From DATAFO01 sp046728935 (lineage in GTDB: Bacteria; Actinomycetota; Thermoleophilia; Solirubrobacterales; 70-9): a stretch of 35,820 nt of DNA. Made by a program: the position numbers and the translations under genes. The stretch spans positions 1 to 35,820 of the forward strand of contig JBKPFS010000153.1 in NCBI GenBank assembly GCA_046728935.1, written 5' to 3'. The notes under the pieces are model-generated. The model saw only the letters and a list, made by a program, of their open reading frames with translations. It searched no databases and was not told the DNA's origin. Positions 1 through 8,161 of this stretch are shown piece after piece (within the stretch, counting starts at the first letter, position 1; each line of letters opens with the position of its first letter).

Positions 1-143
1 GAGAGCGCCGCGCAAAGCGCCTCCAGCAGGTTCGTCTTCCCGGCCGCGTTCGGGCCCCACGCGAGGTTGATCCCGGGGTCCAGCTCAACCTCGGCGTCGG
101 CGAGGTTGCGGAATCCACGCACGGTGAGGCGCTCTACGACCAT
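1..143 (-). CDS. recF: RecF, N-terminal fragment (cut by window edge)
   Basis: The minus strand reads a start ATG at 143-141 followed by about 47 residues before the window ends. They include FRNLADAEVELDPGINL and a Walker A P-loop, GPNAAGKTNLLEAL, which is the RecF/SMC-type ATPase N-terminus. RecF loads RecA at gapped DNA in recombinational repair. The gene lies one base downstream of the dnaN stop, the standard dnaA-dnaN-recF order, so it is probably co-transcribed with dnaN. Only the first tenth or so of the protein is present, so intactness cannot be judged. Confidence 0.9.
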   Translation of the reverse strand, partial: MVVERLTVRGFRNLADAEVELDPGINLAWGPNAAGKTNLLEALCAAL

Positions 144-144
144 C

Positions 145-1254
145 TCAAACGTTGAGCCTGATCGGCATCACGAGGTAGCTGAAATCCTCGTTGCCCACCG
201 GGCGCAGAAGCCCGGGACGCAGCGGCGAGCTGAGATGGATCGTCAGCTCGTCGGCCTCGACGCTGTCAACGCCGTCGATCAGGAACTGCGGGTTGAACGC
301 GATCTCCATCGGCTCGCCCGAGAACGGCGCCGGCATCGCCTCGCTCGCATCGCCGACGTCGGGCGTCTCCGCCGCCACGGTCAGCTCTCCCTCCGCAAAG
401 GCGAGCCTCAGCGGCGCGTTGCGCTGCGCGAGCTGGCCGATCCGCCGGGCGACCTCGAGGAACTCCTCCCGAGGCAGCCGCACCTCGTGCTCGAACGACT
501 CCGGGATCAGTTGCCTGTAGCTGGGGAACTGTCCCTCGATCAGACGCGAGGAAAGCAGCACCGGGCCGGCGCGGAAGACGATCTGGTTGCGTGGCAGCGC
601 GATCTTCACCTCGTCGGCGCCCTCGGCGCTGATCGTGCGCGAGAGCTCGCGCAGGGCGCGAGCGGGCACGTTCGCCTCGAGTGGCTGCGTCACCGGGGAC
701 TCGAGCTGGGTGTGCTTGACGCTCAGGCGGTAGGAGTCGGTGGCGACCATCGTCAGCCGGCCCTCCTCCGCCTGCATCAGCACCCCCGTGAGAATCGGCC
801 TGACCTCGTCCCGCGAGGCGGCCCGAGCGACCCGCTCGATCGTCTCCGCGAGCGCCTGGCCCGGAAGGCGGATCGCATCGCCCTCGAACTCGGGCAGGCG
901 AGGGAAGTCGTCGGGCGCGAGCGTGCGGAGATGAAACCGAGCTCCGCCGGCGGTCAACTCGACGTCGCGCTGCTCGGCGCGTTGCTCGAGCTTGACATCC
1001 CCGGGCGGCAGGTTTCGAACGACGTCGACAAGGAGGCGACCTGGAAGCAGCAGCGTGCCCTCGGCCTCGACCTTGGCGTCGTCGACGGAGCGAGTTAGCG
1101 CCAGCTCCATATCCGTGGCGCGCAGCGTCAGTTCATCGCCCGACGCCTCGGTCAGGATCCCGCCGAGCGAAGGCAGGGTAGTGCGGGTTGAAACGGCTCT
1201 GCTGACAACCTGAAGCGTGGTCAGCAGGGAGTCGCGGGATACAGAAAGCTTCAT
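145..1254 (-). CDS. dnaN: DNA polymerase III beta sliding clamp
   Basis: This 369-residue protein has the length of a bacterial beta clamp. It starts MKLSVSRDSLLTTLQVVSRA and ends in the typical SYLVMPIRLNV tail, which belongs to the third clamp domain. The dimeric ring tethers DNA polymerase III and repair factors to DNA. It has an ATG start and lies between dnaA (155 bp upstream on the same strand) and recF (one base downstream), the canonical origin order. No disruption is visible. Family assignment is secure from sequence and context. Confidence 0.97.
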   Translation of the reverse strand: MKLSVSRDSLLTTLQVVSRAVSTRTTLPSLGGILTEASGDELTLRATDMELALTRSVDDAKVEAEGTLLLPGRLLVDVVRNLPPGDVKLEQRAEQRDVELTAGGARFHLRTLAPDDFPRLPEFEGDAIRLPGQALAETIERVARAASRDEVRPILTGVLMQAEEGRLTMVATDSYRLSVKHTQLESPVTQPLEANVPARALRELSRTISAEGADEVKIALPRNQIVFRAGPVLLSSRLIEGQFPSYRQLIPESFEHEVRLPREEFLEVARRIGQLAQRNAPLRLAFAEGELTVAAETPDVGDASEAMPAPFSGEPMEIAFNPQFLIDGVDSVEADELTIHLSSPLRPGLLRPVGNEDFSYLVMPIRLNV

Positions 1255-1409
1255 TGAGGACCGCTCATGTTCCTACTTGGATCAGATGTATCTGGGTTGT
1301 TGATGGGTGTGGGTGAGTGAGGATGGAGGTTGTGGTGGTGGGACGTTTCGCTTGGGGACAAGGATTGGGGATTTCGTCCTCGCTTGGGGAGTGGTCGCCA
1401 GTCTGGCGC
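1255..1409. other. dnaA-dnaN intergenic region, candidate oriC
   Basis: This 155-bp gap between dnaA and dnaN is visibly less GC-rich than its surroundings. It holds three TTGGGGA words, at 1352-1358, 1365-1371 and 1384-1390. The first and third sit in an 11-bp direct repeat, TCGCTTGGGGA, at 1348-1358 and 1380-1390. On the minus strand 1361-1353 reads TTGTCCCCA, one base from the high-GC DnaA box TTGTCCACA. There is no cluster of canonical boxes, so calling it oriC rests mainly on position. The dnaN promoter and leader should also lie here. Confidence 0.35.
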
Positions 1410-2753
1410 TTACGAATTCCCGCTTGGTCGCAGTGTGAGTCGCACCCTGTGGATTGCCGCGGCCGTCTCGGAACCTGGCTCGAGCCGGGTATCGACGGCG
1501 CGAATCGCGTGCAGGACCGTAGTGTGGTCGCGGTCGAAGGCGCGAGCGATCTCGCTCAGGGACTTCGTCGTGAACTCCCGTGCCAGGTACATCGCGAGCT
1601 GCCGAGCCCGTGCGATCCGTGGGGTGCGCTTCGGCGAGAGCATCTCCTCGCGCGTTATCCCGAGCGCGGAGCAAACCGCCTGTTGAATCGCCTCGAGGCT
1701 GGGTGGGTTCACGCCTACCTCAGCGGGTTGCGCTGTAGCCGACGCGGGCTCGAGCGCCCGGGTGACGAGCGGTGGTGAGAGTGGCTCGCTCAGCATCGAG
1801 GCAAATGCGAGCACGCGCGTCATCGCGCCCTCGAGCCGGCGGATGTTGCCCGGCGCGCGGGTGGCGATCTCGCGCAGGACGATCGGGTCGGGGAGCTCGG
1901 GGGCGGCATTCGCGGCGAGCCGCCAGAGCAGGGCGATGCGGGTGCGCAGGTCGGGGGGATTGAGCTCCACGCAGAGGCCCCATTCGAAGCGGTCGCGCAG
2001 GCGCTCGGCGAGTTGGGAGAGCGCCTGCGGGGGACGATCGCTCGAGAGGACGATCTGCTTCCCGGCGGCGTGGAGCGCGTTGAACGTGTGGACGAACTCC
2101 TCTTCGGTGGCGGGCTTGCCCTCGAGCACCTGAACGTCGTCGATCAGCAGCGCGTCGAGCTCGCGGTAGCGCGCCTTGAAGCGCCCGGGGCCCTCGGCCC
2201 GCAGCCCGGCGACGAACTCCCCGGTGAAGCGCTCCGCGGTCGTGTACTGGAACGTCAGCTGGGGATGGTTGCGCTGCAGGTAGTCGGCGATCGCGCCCAG
2301 CAGGTGCGTCTTGCCAAGCCCCGGCGGCCCATGGAGGAAGAGCGGGTTGTAGGCGTCGCCCGGGAGCTCCGCGACCGCGAGCGCGGCGGCGTGCGCGAGC
2401 CGATTGCCGGGGCCGATCACGAAGCGGTCGAAGGTGTGCTGCCGGTCGAGCGGCAGCGATAGTGACGTTGCCACCTCCTGGTCGCTCGGCTCCGCGTCGC
2501 CGACGAATCCGATCGAGGTCAGCTCCGGCGCCTGACGCCGCAGCGCCTCGAGCAGGGGCCCGAGATAGCGCCTCTCGACCCAGCTGCGAACGGCCGCCGG
2601 GGCGCTCAGGTAGAGCGTCGAGCCCTGGGTGGAAACGGCACGCAGCGGGTCGAGCCAGAGCTTGAACGTCGGCGCCGGGAGGGAGTCGCTGAGATCCTCC
2701 CGAACGCGGCCCCAGAGCGAGTCGAGCTCTGCTTCGGGGGCGTCGAGCGGCAC
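1410..2753 (-). CDS. dnaA: Chromosomal replication initiator DnaA
   Basis: This 447-residue initiator has all the expected parts: an N-terminal DnaB-interaction domain (about 1-80), an AAA+ module with Walker A GPPGLGKT (142-149) and Walker B ALLIDD (201-206), and a C-terminal DNA-binding domain with the signature DHTTV (409-413). It binds DnaA boxes as ATP-DnaA and opens oriC. The linker domain II is short, so the protein is at the short end for actinobacteria. The start is GTG at 2753-2751; an ATG at 2766-2764 is out of frame. A TATGAT hexamer on the minus strand at 2767-2762 would give an almost leaderless transcript, but this is weakly supported. Confidence 0.97.
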   Translation of the reverse strand: MPLDAPEAELDSLWGRVREDLSDSLPAPTFKLWLDPLRAVSTQGSTLYLSAPAAVRSWVERRYLGPLLEALRRQAPELTSIGFVGDAEPSDQEVATSLSLPLDRQHTFDRFVIGPGNRLAHAAALAVAELPGDAYNPLFLHGPPGLGKTHLLGAIADYLQRNHPQLTFQYTTAERFTGEFVAGLRAEGPGRFKARYRELDALLIDDVQVLEGKPATEEEFVHTFNALHAAGKQIVLSSDRPPQALSQLAERLRDRFEWGLCVELNPPDLRTRIALLWRLAANAAPELPDPIVLREIATRAPGNIRRLEGAMTRVLAFASMLSEPLSPPLVTRALEPASATAQPAEVGVNPPSLEAIQQAVCSALGITREEMLSPKRTPRIARARQLAMYLAREFTTKSLSEIARAFDRDHTTVLHAIRAVDTRLEPGSETAAAIHRVRLTLRPSGNS

Positions 2754-2832
2754 GGTGATCGATCATAGGTCGGCACCCGTCACGCAACGCGCGGCCTCCG
2801 CGCAATTGCCGCGAAAAAGGCGGACGACTTTG

Positions 2833-2861
2833 TTGCGGGCGGAGACGATCCGATCTGTAGA
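2833..2861 (+). promoter_or_regulatory. Candidate rpmH promoter
   Basis: In the 159-bp divergent gap between dnaA and rpmH, TTGCGG (2833-2838) and TGTAGA (2856-2861) are 17 bp apart, about 50 bp before the rpmH ATG. The spacing is ideal but the hexamers are only partial matches to the sigma-70 consensus. Confidence 0.35.
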
Positions 2862-2912
2862 CTCGCCCGGCCCGGAGGCACACCCGCCCCGGCACCTTCC
2901 GTCCCGCCGACG

Positions 2913-3047
2913 ATGAAGCGCACCTGGCAGCCGAAGCAGCGCAAGCGGGCCCGCACGCACGGGTTCCGCGCCCGCATGCGCACGCGCGGGGGACGCGAGG
3001 TGATCCGGCGGCGACGGCGCAAGGGCCGCAAGCGCCTCGCCCCCTGA
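2913..3047 (+). CDS. rpmH: 50S ribosomal protein L34
   Basis: This 44-residue, extremely basic protein starts MKRTWQPKQRKRARTHGFRA and continues into RMRTRGGREVIRRRRRKGRK, the universal L34 pattern and length. L34 is a structural protein of the large ribosomal subunit. Its TGA stop (3045-3047) overlaps the rnpA ATG (3047-3049), giving the usual rpmH-rnpA translational coupling. It is transcribed divergently from dnaA, typical of origin regions. Confidence 0.97.
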   Translation: MKRTWQPKQRKRARTHGFRARMRTRGGREVIRRRRRKGRKRLAP

Positions 3048-3433
3048 TGGCGGATTCGGAAGAGCGCCGCAGGCGTGGCCGGCTCTCGCGCAGCGGCGAC
3101 TTCGATCGCGTGTACCGCGAGGGGCGCTCCCACTCCAACCGCTTCCTCGTCCTCTACGCCTTCTCGCGGCGGGACGACGACGGTGACGAGGTGCGCCTCG
3201 GGGTCTCGGTGAGCCGCAAGCTGGGCGGCGCCGTGGAGCGAAGCGCGGTCAAGCGGGCCCTGCGCGAGGCGTTCTGGGGGCTGGCGCAGGAGCTTCCGGC
3301 CGCCCATGACTTCGTCCTGGTCGCGCGTCCCGACGTCGCCGGTCTGGTCGAGCGCGAGGGAACCACGGGCGTGCAGACGGCACTGGGAGAGCTGTTCGCC
3401 GAAGCCAGGCTCGGCGGGGGGCGTCAAACGTGA
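3047..3433 (+). CDS. rnpA: Ribonuclease P protein component
   Basis: The 128-residue basic protein carries the RNR signature region VSRKLGGAVERSAVKRALRE (about 54-73), which contacts the P RNA. It also has the N-terminal LSRSGDFDRVYREGR segment of the family. RnpA helps the RNase P ribozyme mature the 5' ends of tRNAs. The ATG overlaps the rpmH stop, and its own stop overlaps the GTG of yidD, so the block is tightly coupled. Confidence 0.95.
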   Translation: MADSEERRRRGRLSRSGDFDRVYREGRSHSNRFLVLYAFSRRDDDGDEVRLGVSVSRKLGGAVERSAVKRALREAFWGLAQELPAAHDFVLVARPDVAGLVEREGTTGVQTALGELFAEARLGGGRQT

Positions 3434-3747
3434 AACGCTCGCTCCAGGCCGCGCTCGCGTTCGTCTTCCTGCTGCCGCTGCGCGCCTACAGGCGCCTGAT
3501 CTCGCCGCTCCTGCCCGCGCGCTGCAAGTTCTACCCCAGCTGCTCCGCCTACGCCGAGCAGGCGGTGCGTGAGCTGGGCGTGGTGCGCGGCATGGTTCTC
3601 GCCACCTGGCGGCTCGTCCGCTGCAACCCCTGGAGCCACGGCGGCGTCGACGAGCTCGCCGATCGCACCCTGTTCAAGGACGCCGAGCTGCGCTCCGAGC
3701 AGTTGGCCCGAGCGGCGGGCGATCATCACGACGGAGCGCCCGCTTGA
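3430..3747 (+). CDS. yidD: Membrane protein insertion efficiency factor YidD
   Basis: This 105-residue protein has the YidD hallmarks: an N-terminal hydrophobic/amphipathic segment, YRRLISPLLPARCKFYPSCS, then SAYAEQAV, and RCNPWSHGGVDE. The family associates with the inner membrane and helps YidC/Sec insert membrane proteins; its precise mechanism is unclear. The GTG start (3430-3432) overlaps the rnpA stop. The stop overlaps the TTG start of yidC. Confidence 0.93.
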   Translation: MKRSLQAALAFVFLLPLRAYRRLISPLLPARCKFYPSCSAYAEQAVRELGVVRGMVLATWRLVRCNPWSHGGVDELADRTLFKDAELRSEQLARAAGDHHDGAPA

Positions 3748-4499
3748 TCCTCGCCGTCTTCACCATCTTCCAGCCGTTCGTCGACCTCTGCGAGGCGATC
3801 ATCGACTTCTTCCAGGAGCAGGTGGGCCTGTCTTGGGGGCTCGCGATCGTTGCGCTCACCTTCACCGTCCGCCTGCTCGTCCTCCCGCTTTCGCTGCGCG
3901 GGATCCGCTCGATGCGCCACCTCCAGGTCCACATGCCGGAGCTGAAGGGGATCCAGGAGCGCTACAAGGGTGACCGCGAGCGGCTCCAGCGGGAGACGAT
4001 GAACTTCTACCGGGAGAACGAGATCAACCCGCTCTCCTCGTGCTTCCCGTTCCTGCTCCAGATCCCGTTCTTCATCGGCATGTACGCGCTGCTCCAGGGG
4101 TCGAGCTTCAAGGCGGACGTGGAGGACAGCGGCGCCAGCCAGAGCTTCCTCTTCATCAACTCCGTGATCGAGAAGCCGGAGGGCGCGGAGACCGTGATCC
4201 TGATAGTGCTCTTCATCGTCACCACGGCGCTGACCTTCCTCTACACGATGGCCACCTCGCAAACGGCCTCCGGGGCGCAGCGGTACCTCTTCATGGCGTT
4301 CCCGCTGCTGATCGCCCCGGTGATCGCCGCCCAGCCCGCGGGCCTGGGCCTCTACTGGATCACCACCAACCTCTGGAGCCTCGGGCAGCAGGTCGTGGTC
4401 CAGCGCCTGATGCCGGCGCCGCCTCCACCGTCACCCGAGGAGGTGAAGGCGACCAAGGCCCCACCCCCGCCGCCGCGAAAGCGAAAGCGCCGGAGGTAG
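3744..4499 (+). CDS. yidC: Membrane protein insertase YidC (Oxa1 family)
   Basis: This is a 251-residue short YidC of the Gram-positive type. The conserved groove arginine is R43 in TVRLLVLPL, followed by the cytoplasmic hairpin (KGIQERYKGDRERLQRE) and NPLSSCFPFLLQIPFFIGMY. The last membrane segment contains GLGLYWITTNLWSLGQQ. The tail after about residue 220 is Pro-rich and ends PPPPPRKRKRRR, a strongly basic end like those that contact ribosomes. The start is an unusual TTG at 3744 overlapping the yidD stop; no better in-frame start precedes the first membrane segment. Confidence 0.95.
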   Translation: MILAVFTIFQPFVDLCEAIIDFFQEQVGLSWGLAIVALTFTVRLLVLPLSLRGIRSMRHLQVHMPELKGIQERYKGDRERLQRETMNFYRENEINPLSSCFPFLLQIPFFIGMYALLQGSSFKADVEDSGASQSFLFINSVIEKPEGAETVILIVLFIVTTALTFLYTMATSQTASGAQRYLFMAFPLLIAPVIAAQPAGLGLYWITTNLWSLGQQVVVQRLMPAPPPPSPEEVKATKAPPPPPRKRKRRR

Positions 4500-4527
4500 C
4501 CGAGGTGGGCGCAATAGGATCGGCGCC

Positions 4528-5010
4528 GTGACGGACGCGGACTGGGAGTTCCCGGCCGAACCGGCGGAGCGCGTGCGCGCGGTCCTGGAGGAGATCGTCG
4601 ACGCCCTGGACCTCGACGCCGACGTCGAGGTGAGCGAGGACGACGACCGGATCGCGGGCCGCGTCGACGGCGAGGACCTCGGGCTCCTGATCGGTCGCCG
4701 GGGCCAGACGATAGATGCGGTGCAGCTCGTCTGCTACCGCGCGGCGTTCCGCGGCCGCCAGGAGCGAAAGCGGGTCAGCGTCGACGCGGCCGGTTACCGG
4801 GAGCGCCGCCAAGAGCTGGTCGAGCGCCAGGCCGACCGCGCCGCCGAGCGGGCGCTCGATTCGGGACGCGAGATCGAGCTCGAGCCGATGAGCGCTACGG
4901 AGCGGAAGATCGTCCACGACCGGCTCAAGGACCGGCCGGGCCTGGAGACGTTCAGCGAGGGCGAGGGCGCCGAGCGCTGCGTGATCGTAGCCCCCCTCGT
5001 CGGCGACTGA
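4528..5010 (+). CDS. jag: Jag/KhpB-like KH-R3H RNA-binding protein
   Basis: This 160-residue protein pairs a KH domain with the loop GRRG (residues 56-59, in LGLLIGRRGQTIDAV) and a C-terminal R3H domain with the R-x3-H signature (R126, H130). Jag/KhpB binds RNA and influences cell division and envelope synthesis in Gram-positive bacteria. The N-terminal Jag_N domain of the Bacillus protein is absent; an acidic stretch of about 45 residues precedes the KH domain. GTG start. It lies 28 bp after yidC and before rsmG, the usual order. Confidence 0.92.
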   Translation: MTDADWEFPAEPAERVRAVLEEIVDALDLDADVEVSEDDDRIAGRVDGEDLGLLIGRRGQTIDAVQLVCYRAAFRGRQERKRVSVDAAGYRERRQELVERQADRAAERALDSGREIELEPMSATERKIVHDRLKDRPGLETFSEGEGAERCVIVAPLVGD

Positions 5011-5043
5011 TTCCCGCGTGGCGTGGGCCCTCCCGGCTAGCCG

Positions 5044-5748
5044 TTGACGGTCGAGCCGAATCTACTCGCGCGGGTGCCTGACGGCGCTAGCGAGCAGCTG
5101 GCCGCGGTGGTCGAGCTCCTGGCCACCGAGCGGTCGGCTCCGAGTTCGGTCCGCGATCCGGACGAGGCCTGGCGGGTGCACGTCGCCGATTCGCTCGCCG
5201 GGCTCGAGCTCGATGACCTCCGCGCCGCGCACCAGATCGCCGATCTCGGAGCCGGAGCGGGGTTTCCGGGGCTGGTCCTGGCGGCGGCGCTCCCCGACGC
5301 CAGGATCGCCCTGATCGAGTCGGTGGGCCGCAAGTGCGAGTTCATCCGCCGCGCGCTCGCCCGCAGCGGGATCGCCAACGCCGAGACGGTCTGCGAACGG
5401 GCGGAGACCTGGGCCACGGCCGCTCCCCCCGAGGGGGGTCGGGAGGCCCACGACGCGGTCACCGCGCGCGCCGTGGGCCGGTTGGCGACCACCGCGGAGC
5501 TCGCCAGCCCGCTGCTCCGGGATCGTGGTGTGCTGGTGGTGTGGAAGGGCCGGCGAGATCCCGGCGAGGAGGCCGAGCTCGAGCGGGCCGGCGGGCTGGT
5601 GGGGATGCGATCGGAGGAGGTCCGCTGGGTCGGCCCCTACGCCGGCTCGCGTCATCGCCACCTGCACCTGATCCGCAAGCTTGGGCCGACGCCGCAGGGG
5701 CTCCCCCGGCGGCCGGGAATGGCCAAGAAGCGACCCTTCGGAGCGTGA
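5044..5748 (+). CDS. rsmG: 16S rRNA (guanine-527-N7) methyltransferase RsmG
   Basis: This 234-residue class I methyltransferase has the SAM-binding motif ADLGAGAGFPGL (about 66-77). It also has the family segments WRVHVADSLAGLEL, ESVGRKCEFIRR and TARAVGRLATTAELASPLL. It would methylate G527 of 16S rRNA. The start is TTG at 5044. The C-terminus ends in a basic GMAKKRPFG tail. It lies just upstream of parA, the usual arrangement. Confidence 0.94.
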   Translation: MTVEPNLLARVPDGASEQLAAVVELLATERSAPSSVRDPDEAWRVHVADSLAGLELDDLRAAHQIADLGAGAGFPGLVLAAALPDARIALIESVGRKCEFIRRALARSGIANAETVCERAETWATAAPPEGGREAHDAVTARAVGRLATTAELASPLLRDRGVLVVWKGRRDPGEEAELERAGGLVGMRSEEVRWVGPYAGSRHRHLHLIRKLGPTPQGLPRRPGMAKKRPFGA

Positions 5749-5800
5749 TCACGCGCGCGCAACTGCGGCCGCCTCGCCGATCGCTACCGTGAGCCCGCCG

Positions 5801-6628
5801 ATGGGAGCCGTCTACGCGATCGCCAATCAGAAGGGCGGTGTGGGCAAGACCACCACCGCCGTCAACCTCGCCGCCTGCCTCGCAGCGGAGGGCAGCCAGG
5901 TGCTGGTCTGCGACCTCGACCAGCAGGCGAACGCAACGGTCGCGCTCGGCCTCGGCCGCGAGCTCACCCCCTCGTCCTACGACTGCCTGTGCGGCGAGAC
6001 CTCGGTCGCCGCGGCCGCGCGTCCCGCGGGCCCAGACAACCTCTGGGTGGTGCCCGCCGGCCGCGACCTCGCCGGCGCGTCGGTCGAGCTGGCTCGCCTC
6101 GACGGCTTCGAGCGCCGCCTCCGCGATGCCCTCGGGCCGGTGCGAGACCGGTTCGCCCTCACGCTGCTGGACTGCCCGCCGTCGCTCGGGCCCGTGACGG
6201 TGAACGCGCTCGTCGCTGCCGACCGCGTACTGGTCCCCGTGCAGGCCGAGTACCTGGCGCTGGAGGGGCTGGTCCAGTTTCTCGACACGCTCGACCGCGT
6301 GCGCCGGGACCTCAATCCGACCCTGATTACGACCGGCGTTCTGATCACCATGCACGACGAGCGCACTCGCCTCGCTCAGGACGTCGAGCGCGAGCTGCGC
6401 GCACACCTACCCGAACAGGTGTTCGATACCGTGATTCCACGCAGCGTTCGCATCGCCGAGGCCCCTAGCTACGGGCTGCCGGTGCTCGACCACGCGCCGG
6501 CCTCGCGCGGCGCCGCGGCGTTCAGGGCGCTGGTACGCGAGCTCGGCGCCCGCGAGCGCGACGATCACGTCGAGGTCCGGCGGGTCGCAGATTCTGAGGC
6601 TGAGCTGGAGGCTGAGGCTCATGACTAA
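5801..6628 (+). CDS. parA: Chromosome partitioning ATPase ParA (Soj)
   Basis: The deviant Walker A motif KGGVGKTT (residues 11-18) follows VYAIANQ at the N-terminus. Walker B-like LLDCPPSLGP and the family segment PSYGLPVLDHAPASRGA are present. ParA forms ATP-dependent DNA-bound patches that ParB-parS complexes follow during segregation. The open frame extends back into rsmG, but ATG 5801 puts the P-loop at the usual distance; GTG at 5789 is the alternative. The acidic C-terminus overlaps the parB start by 8 bases. Confidence 0.95.
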   Translation: MGAVYAIANQKGGVGKTTTAVNLAACLAAEGSQVLVCDLDQQANATVALGLGRELTPSSYDCLCGETSVAAAARPAGPDNLWVVPAGRDLAGASVELARLDGFERRLRDALGPVRDRFALTLLDCPPSLGPVTVNALVAADRVLVPVQAEYLALEGLVQFLDTLDRVRRDLNPTLITTGVLITMHDERTRLAQDVERELRAHLPEQVFDTVIPRSVRIAEAPSYGLPVLDHAPASRGAAAFRALVRELGARERDDHVEVRRVADSEAELEAEAHD

Positions 6629-7463
6629 TCGGGGGATGGGCCGGGGGCTCGCGGCGATCCTCCCCGAGTCCGAGGTCGACCGGCGCGAGCTCCGCGAGAT
6701 CCCGCTCGCGATGATCCGGCCGAATCCGAGCCAGCCGCGAAAGGGCTTCGACCCCGCCTCGATCACCGCCCTGGCGCGCTCGATTGCCGATGCAGGGCTG
6801 GTGCAGCCGCTGATCGTCCGGCCGCTGCCCGACGGACGCTACGAGCTGATCGCCGGCGAGCGCCGCCTGCGGGCCGCCCGCGAGGCGGGCCTCGAGGCGG
6901 TGCCGGCGCTGATTCGCGACGAGGACGAGCCCGGCCGGCTCCAGACGGCGCTGATCGAGAACGTCGTTCGTGAGGATCTCAACCCGGTCGAGGAGGCGCG
7001 CGCCTGCGCGACGCTGGTCGAGGACCTGGGCCTGACCAAGGAGGAGCTGGCCCGCCGGCTCGGCCGCACGAGGCCGGCCGTCTCGAACCTGATCCGTCTG
7101 CTCGACCTGCCCGACGCGGCCCTCGCGCTCCTCGAGTCGGGCGAGCTCAGCGAGGGCCACGGCCGCGCGATCCTCCAGGCCAAGGGCGCGACAAACCGGA
7201 CGCAGCTCGCCCGGCGTGCCGCTGCCGAGGGCTGGTCGGTTCGCGAGACCGAGCGCCGCGCCAGGGACGACGCTGGCGACGGCCGGGACCGCGTGCTGCC
7301 GCATCCGGATCAGAAGGCCGCCCTCGAACGCGCCGAGGAGGCGCTCTCCAAGGCGCTACGCACGGGCGTCACGGTGCGCTCGACGCGTCGCGGAATCCGC
7401 GCGGAGCTCCATTTCGAGGACCTCGACGAGCTGCTCCAGTTCGCTCGCGAGACGGGTCGCTAG
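6621..7463 (+). CDS. parB: Chromosome partitioning protein ParB (Spo0J)
   Basis: This 280-residue ParB has an N-terminal CTP-binding/hydrolysis region with GERRLRAA (79-86), the ENVVREDLNP motif (113-122) and a central helix-turn-helix (about 138-160) for parS binding. A C-terminal dimerisation segment follows. It loads as a CTP-dependent sliding clamp at parS and recruits ParA and SMC. No full parS palindrome was seen in this window, so the sites are presumably elsewhere. It overlaps parA by 8 bases. Confidence 0.95.
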   Translation: MTNRGMGRGLAAILPESEVDRRELREIPLAMIRPNPSQPRKGFDPASITALARSIADAGLVQPLIVRPLPDGRYELIAGERRLRAAREAGLEAVPALIRDEDEPGRLQTALIENVVREDLNPVEEARACATLVEDLGLTKEELARRLGRTRPAVSNLIRLLDLPDAALALLESGELSEGHGRAILQAKGATNRTQLARRAAAEGWSVRETERRARDDAGDGRDRVLPHPDQKAALERAEEALSKALRTGVTVRSTRRGIRAELHFEDLDELLQFARETGR

Positions 7464-7477
7464 AGCCGCGCGGTCGA

Positions 7478-8029
7478 TCAGCGGCGGGGCAGGCTCGGCT
7501 CAACGGCGATCGGCCGGTGGCGCTCGAGCAGGAAGTAGCTCAGCGCGATTCGGAACGGGCCGATCGCGGCATACGCCCTTCCCAGCAGGAGATCGTCGGA
7601 GCCCGGCTCAACGCGCACCAGGTAGTCGCGGAGGAGCCGCGTCGGCTGGTACCACCTGTTGTGACCCCGCCCGTAGTCGAGCAGCAGCGCATCCCCGCGA
7701 GCCGATCGAGGCGGGGGCGCGGTGTAACCCGCGCCGAAGAACCCGAAGCGCTTCGGGTTCGCATCATCGGGTTTCGCGACCCAGTCGCGCTCGAGCGCGT
7801 TTCCGGCCACGGGTGTGTTGCAGCCAAAGGGCACGCCGTCGGCGGCGAAGAAGGCCTTGATGAACTTGCGGATGCCGAGCAAGGCCATGAACCAGGGCTG
7901 GTTGAAGCCCCGGAACTCGTACCCGACGAGGGCGTCAACCGAGGGCGGCTCGCCCACCTGAAATAGCTGGGCGAGCCCGGACTTCGGCCCGCCGGCGAGC
8001 TCCAGATAGCGCTCGGAGGCCTGGGTCAT
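7478..8029 (-). CDS. Conserved hypothetical protein, no assigned function
   Basis: I do not recognise this 183-residue family. It is rich in aromatic and glycine residues, with patterns such as YEFRGFNQPWFMALLGIRKF, KRFGFFGAGYTAPPP and DALLLDYGRGHNRW. These read like a soluble beta-rich fold, and no signal peptide is evident. It ends in a hydrophobic helix-like stretch, AIGPFRIALSYFLLER. It faces parB convergently, 14 bp away, and is divergent from the tRNA-Ile gene. Its length and regular codon usage support a real gene; function is unknown. Confidence 0.75.
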   Translation of the reverse strand: MTQASERYLELAGGPKSGLAQLFQVGEPPSVDALVGYEFRGFNQPWFMALLGIRKFIKAFFAADGVPFGCNTPVAGNALERDWVAKPDDANPKRFGFFGAGYTAPPPRSARGDALLLDYGRGHNRWYQPTRLLRDYLVRVEPGSDDLLLGRAYAAIGPFRIALSYFLLERHRPIAVEPSLPRR

Positions 8030-8085
8030 CGCCGCCGAATCTACACGCGAGCGAGCCCTCGGCCGGTCGTTATCATCGCCATCGC

Positions 8086-8159
8086 GGGCGATTAGCTCAG
8101 TCGGTCAGAGCGCCTCTCTGATAAGGAGGAGGTCCCTGGTTCGAGTCCAGGATCGCCCA
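8086..8159 (+). tRNA. tRNA-Ile (anticodon GAU)
   Basis: A complete cloverleaf can be drawn: acceptor GGGCGAT pairs with ATCGCCC, the D-stem is GCTC/GAGC, and the anticodon stem CCTCT/GGAGG closes the loop CTGATAA with GAT at 8120-8122. The T-arm is CCTGG-TTCGAGT-CCAGG and the discriminator is A. The CCA end is not encoded. It is immediately followed by the long palindromic repeat at 8162, which could act as its terminator. Confidence 0.97.
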
Positions 8160-8161
8160 CT

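Noticed and set aside
1720..3138. 472-codon minus-strand frame covering dnaA and rpmH
   Set aside because: Arg/Ala/Pro-rich translation with no family features; a shadow frame of dnaA, rpmH and rnpA.
3423..3438. Possible parS site (CAAACGTGAAACGC)
   Set aside because: Only the right half matches TGTTTCACGTGAAACA; the left half is not the inverse. It lies across the rnpA/yidD overlap, so chance is likely.
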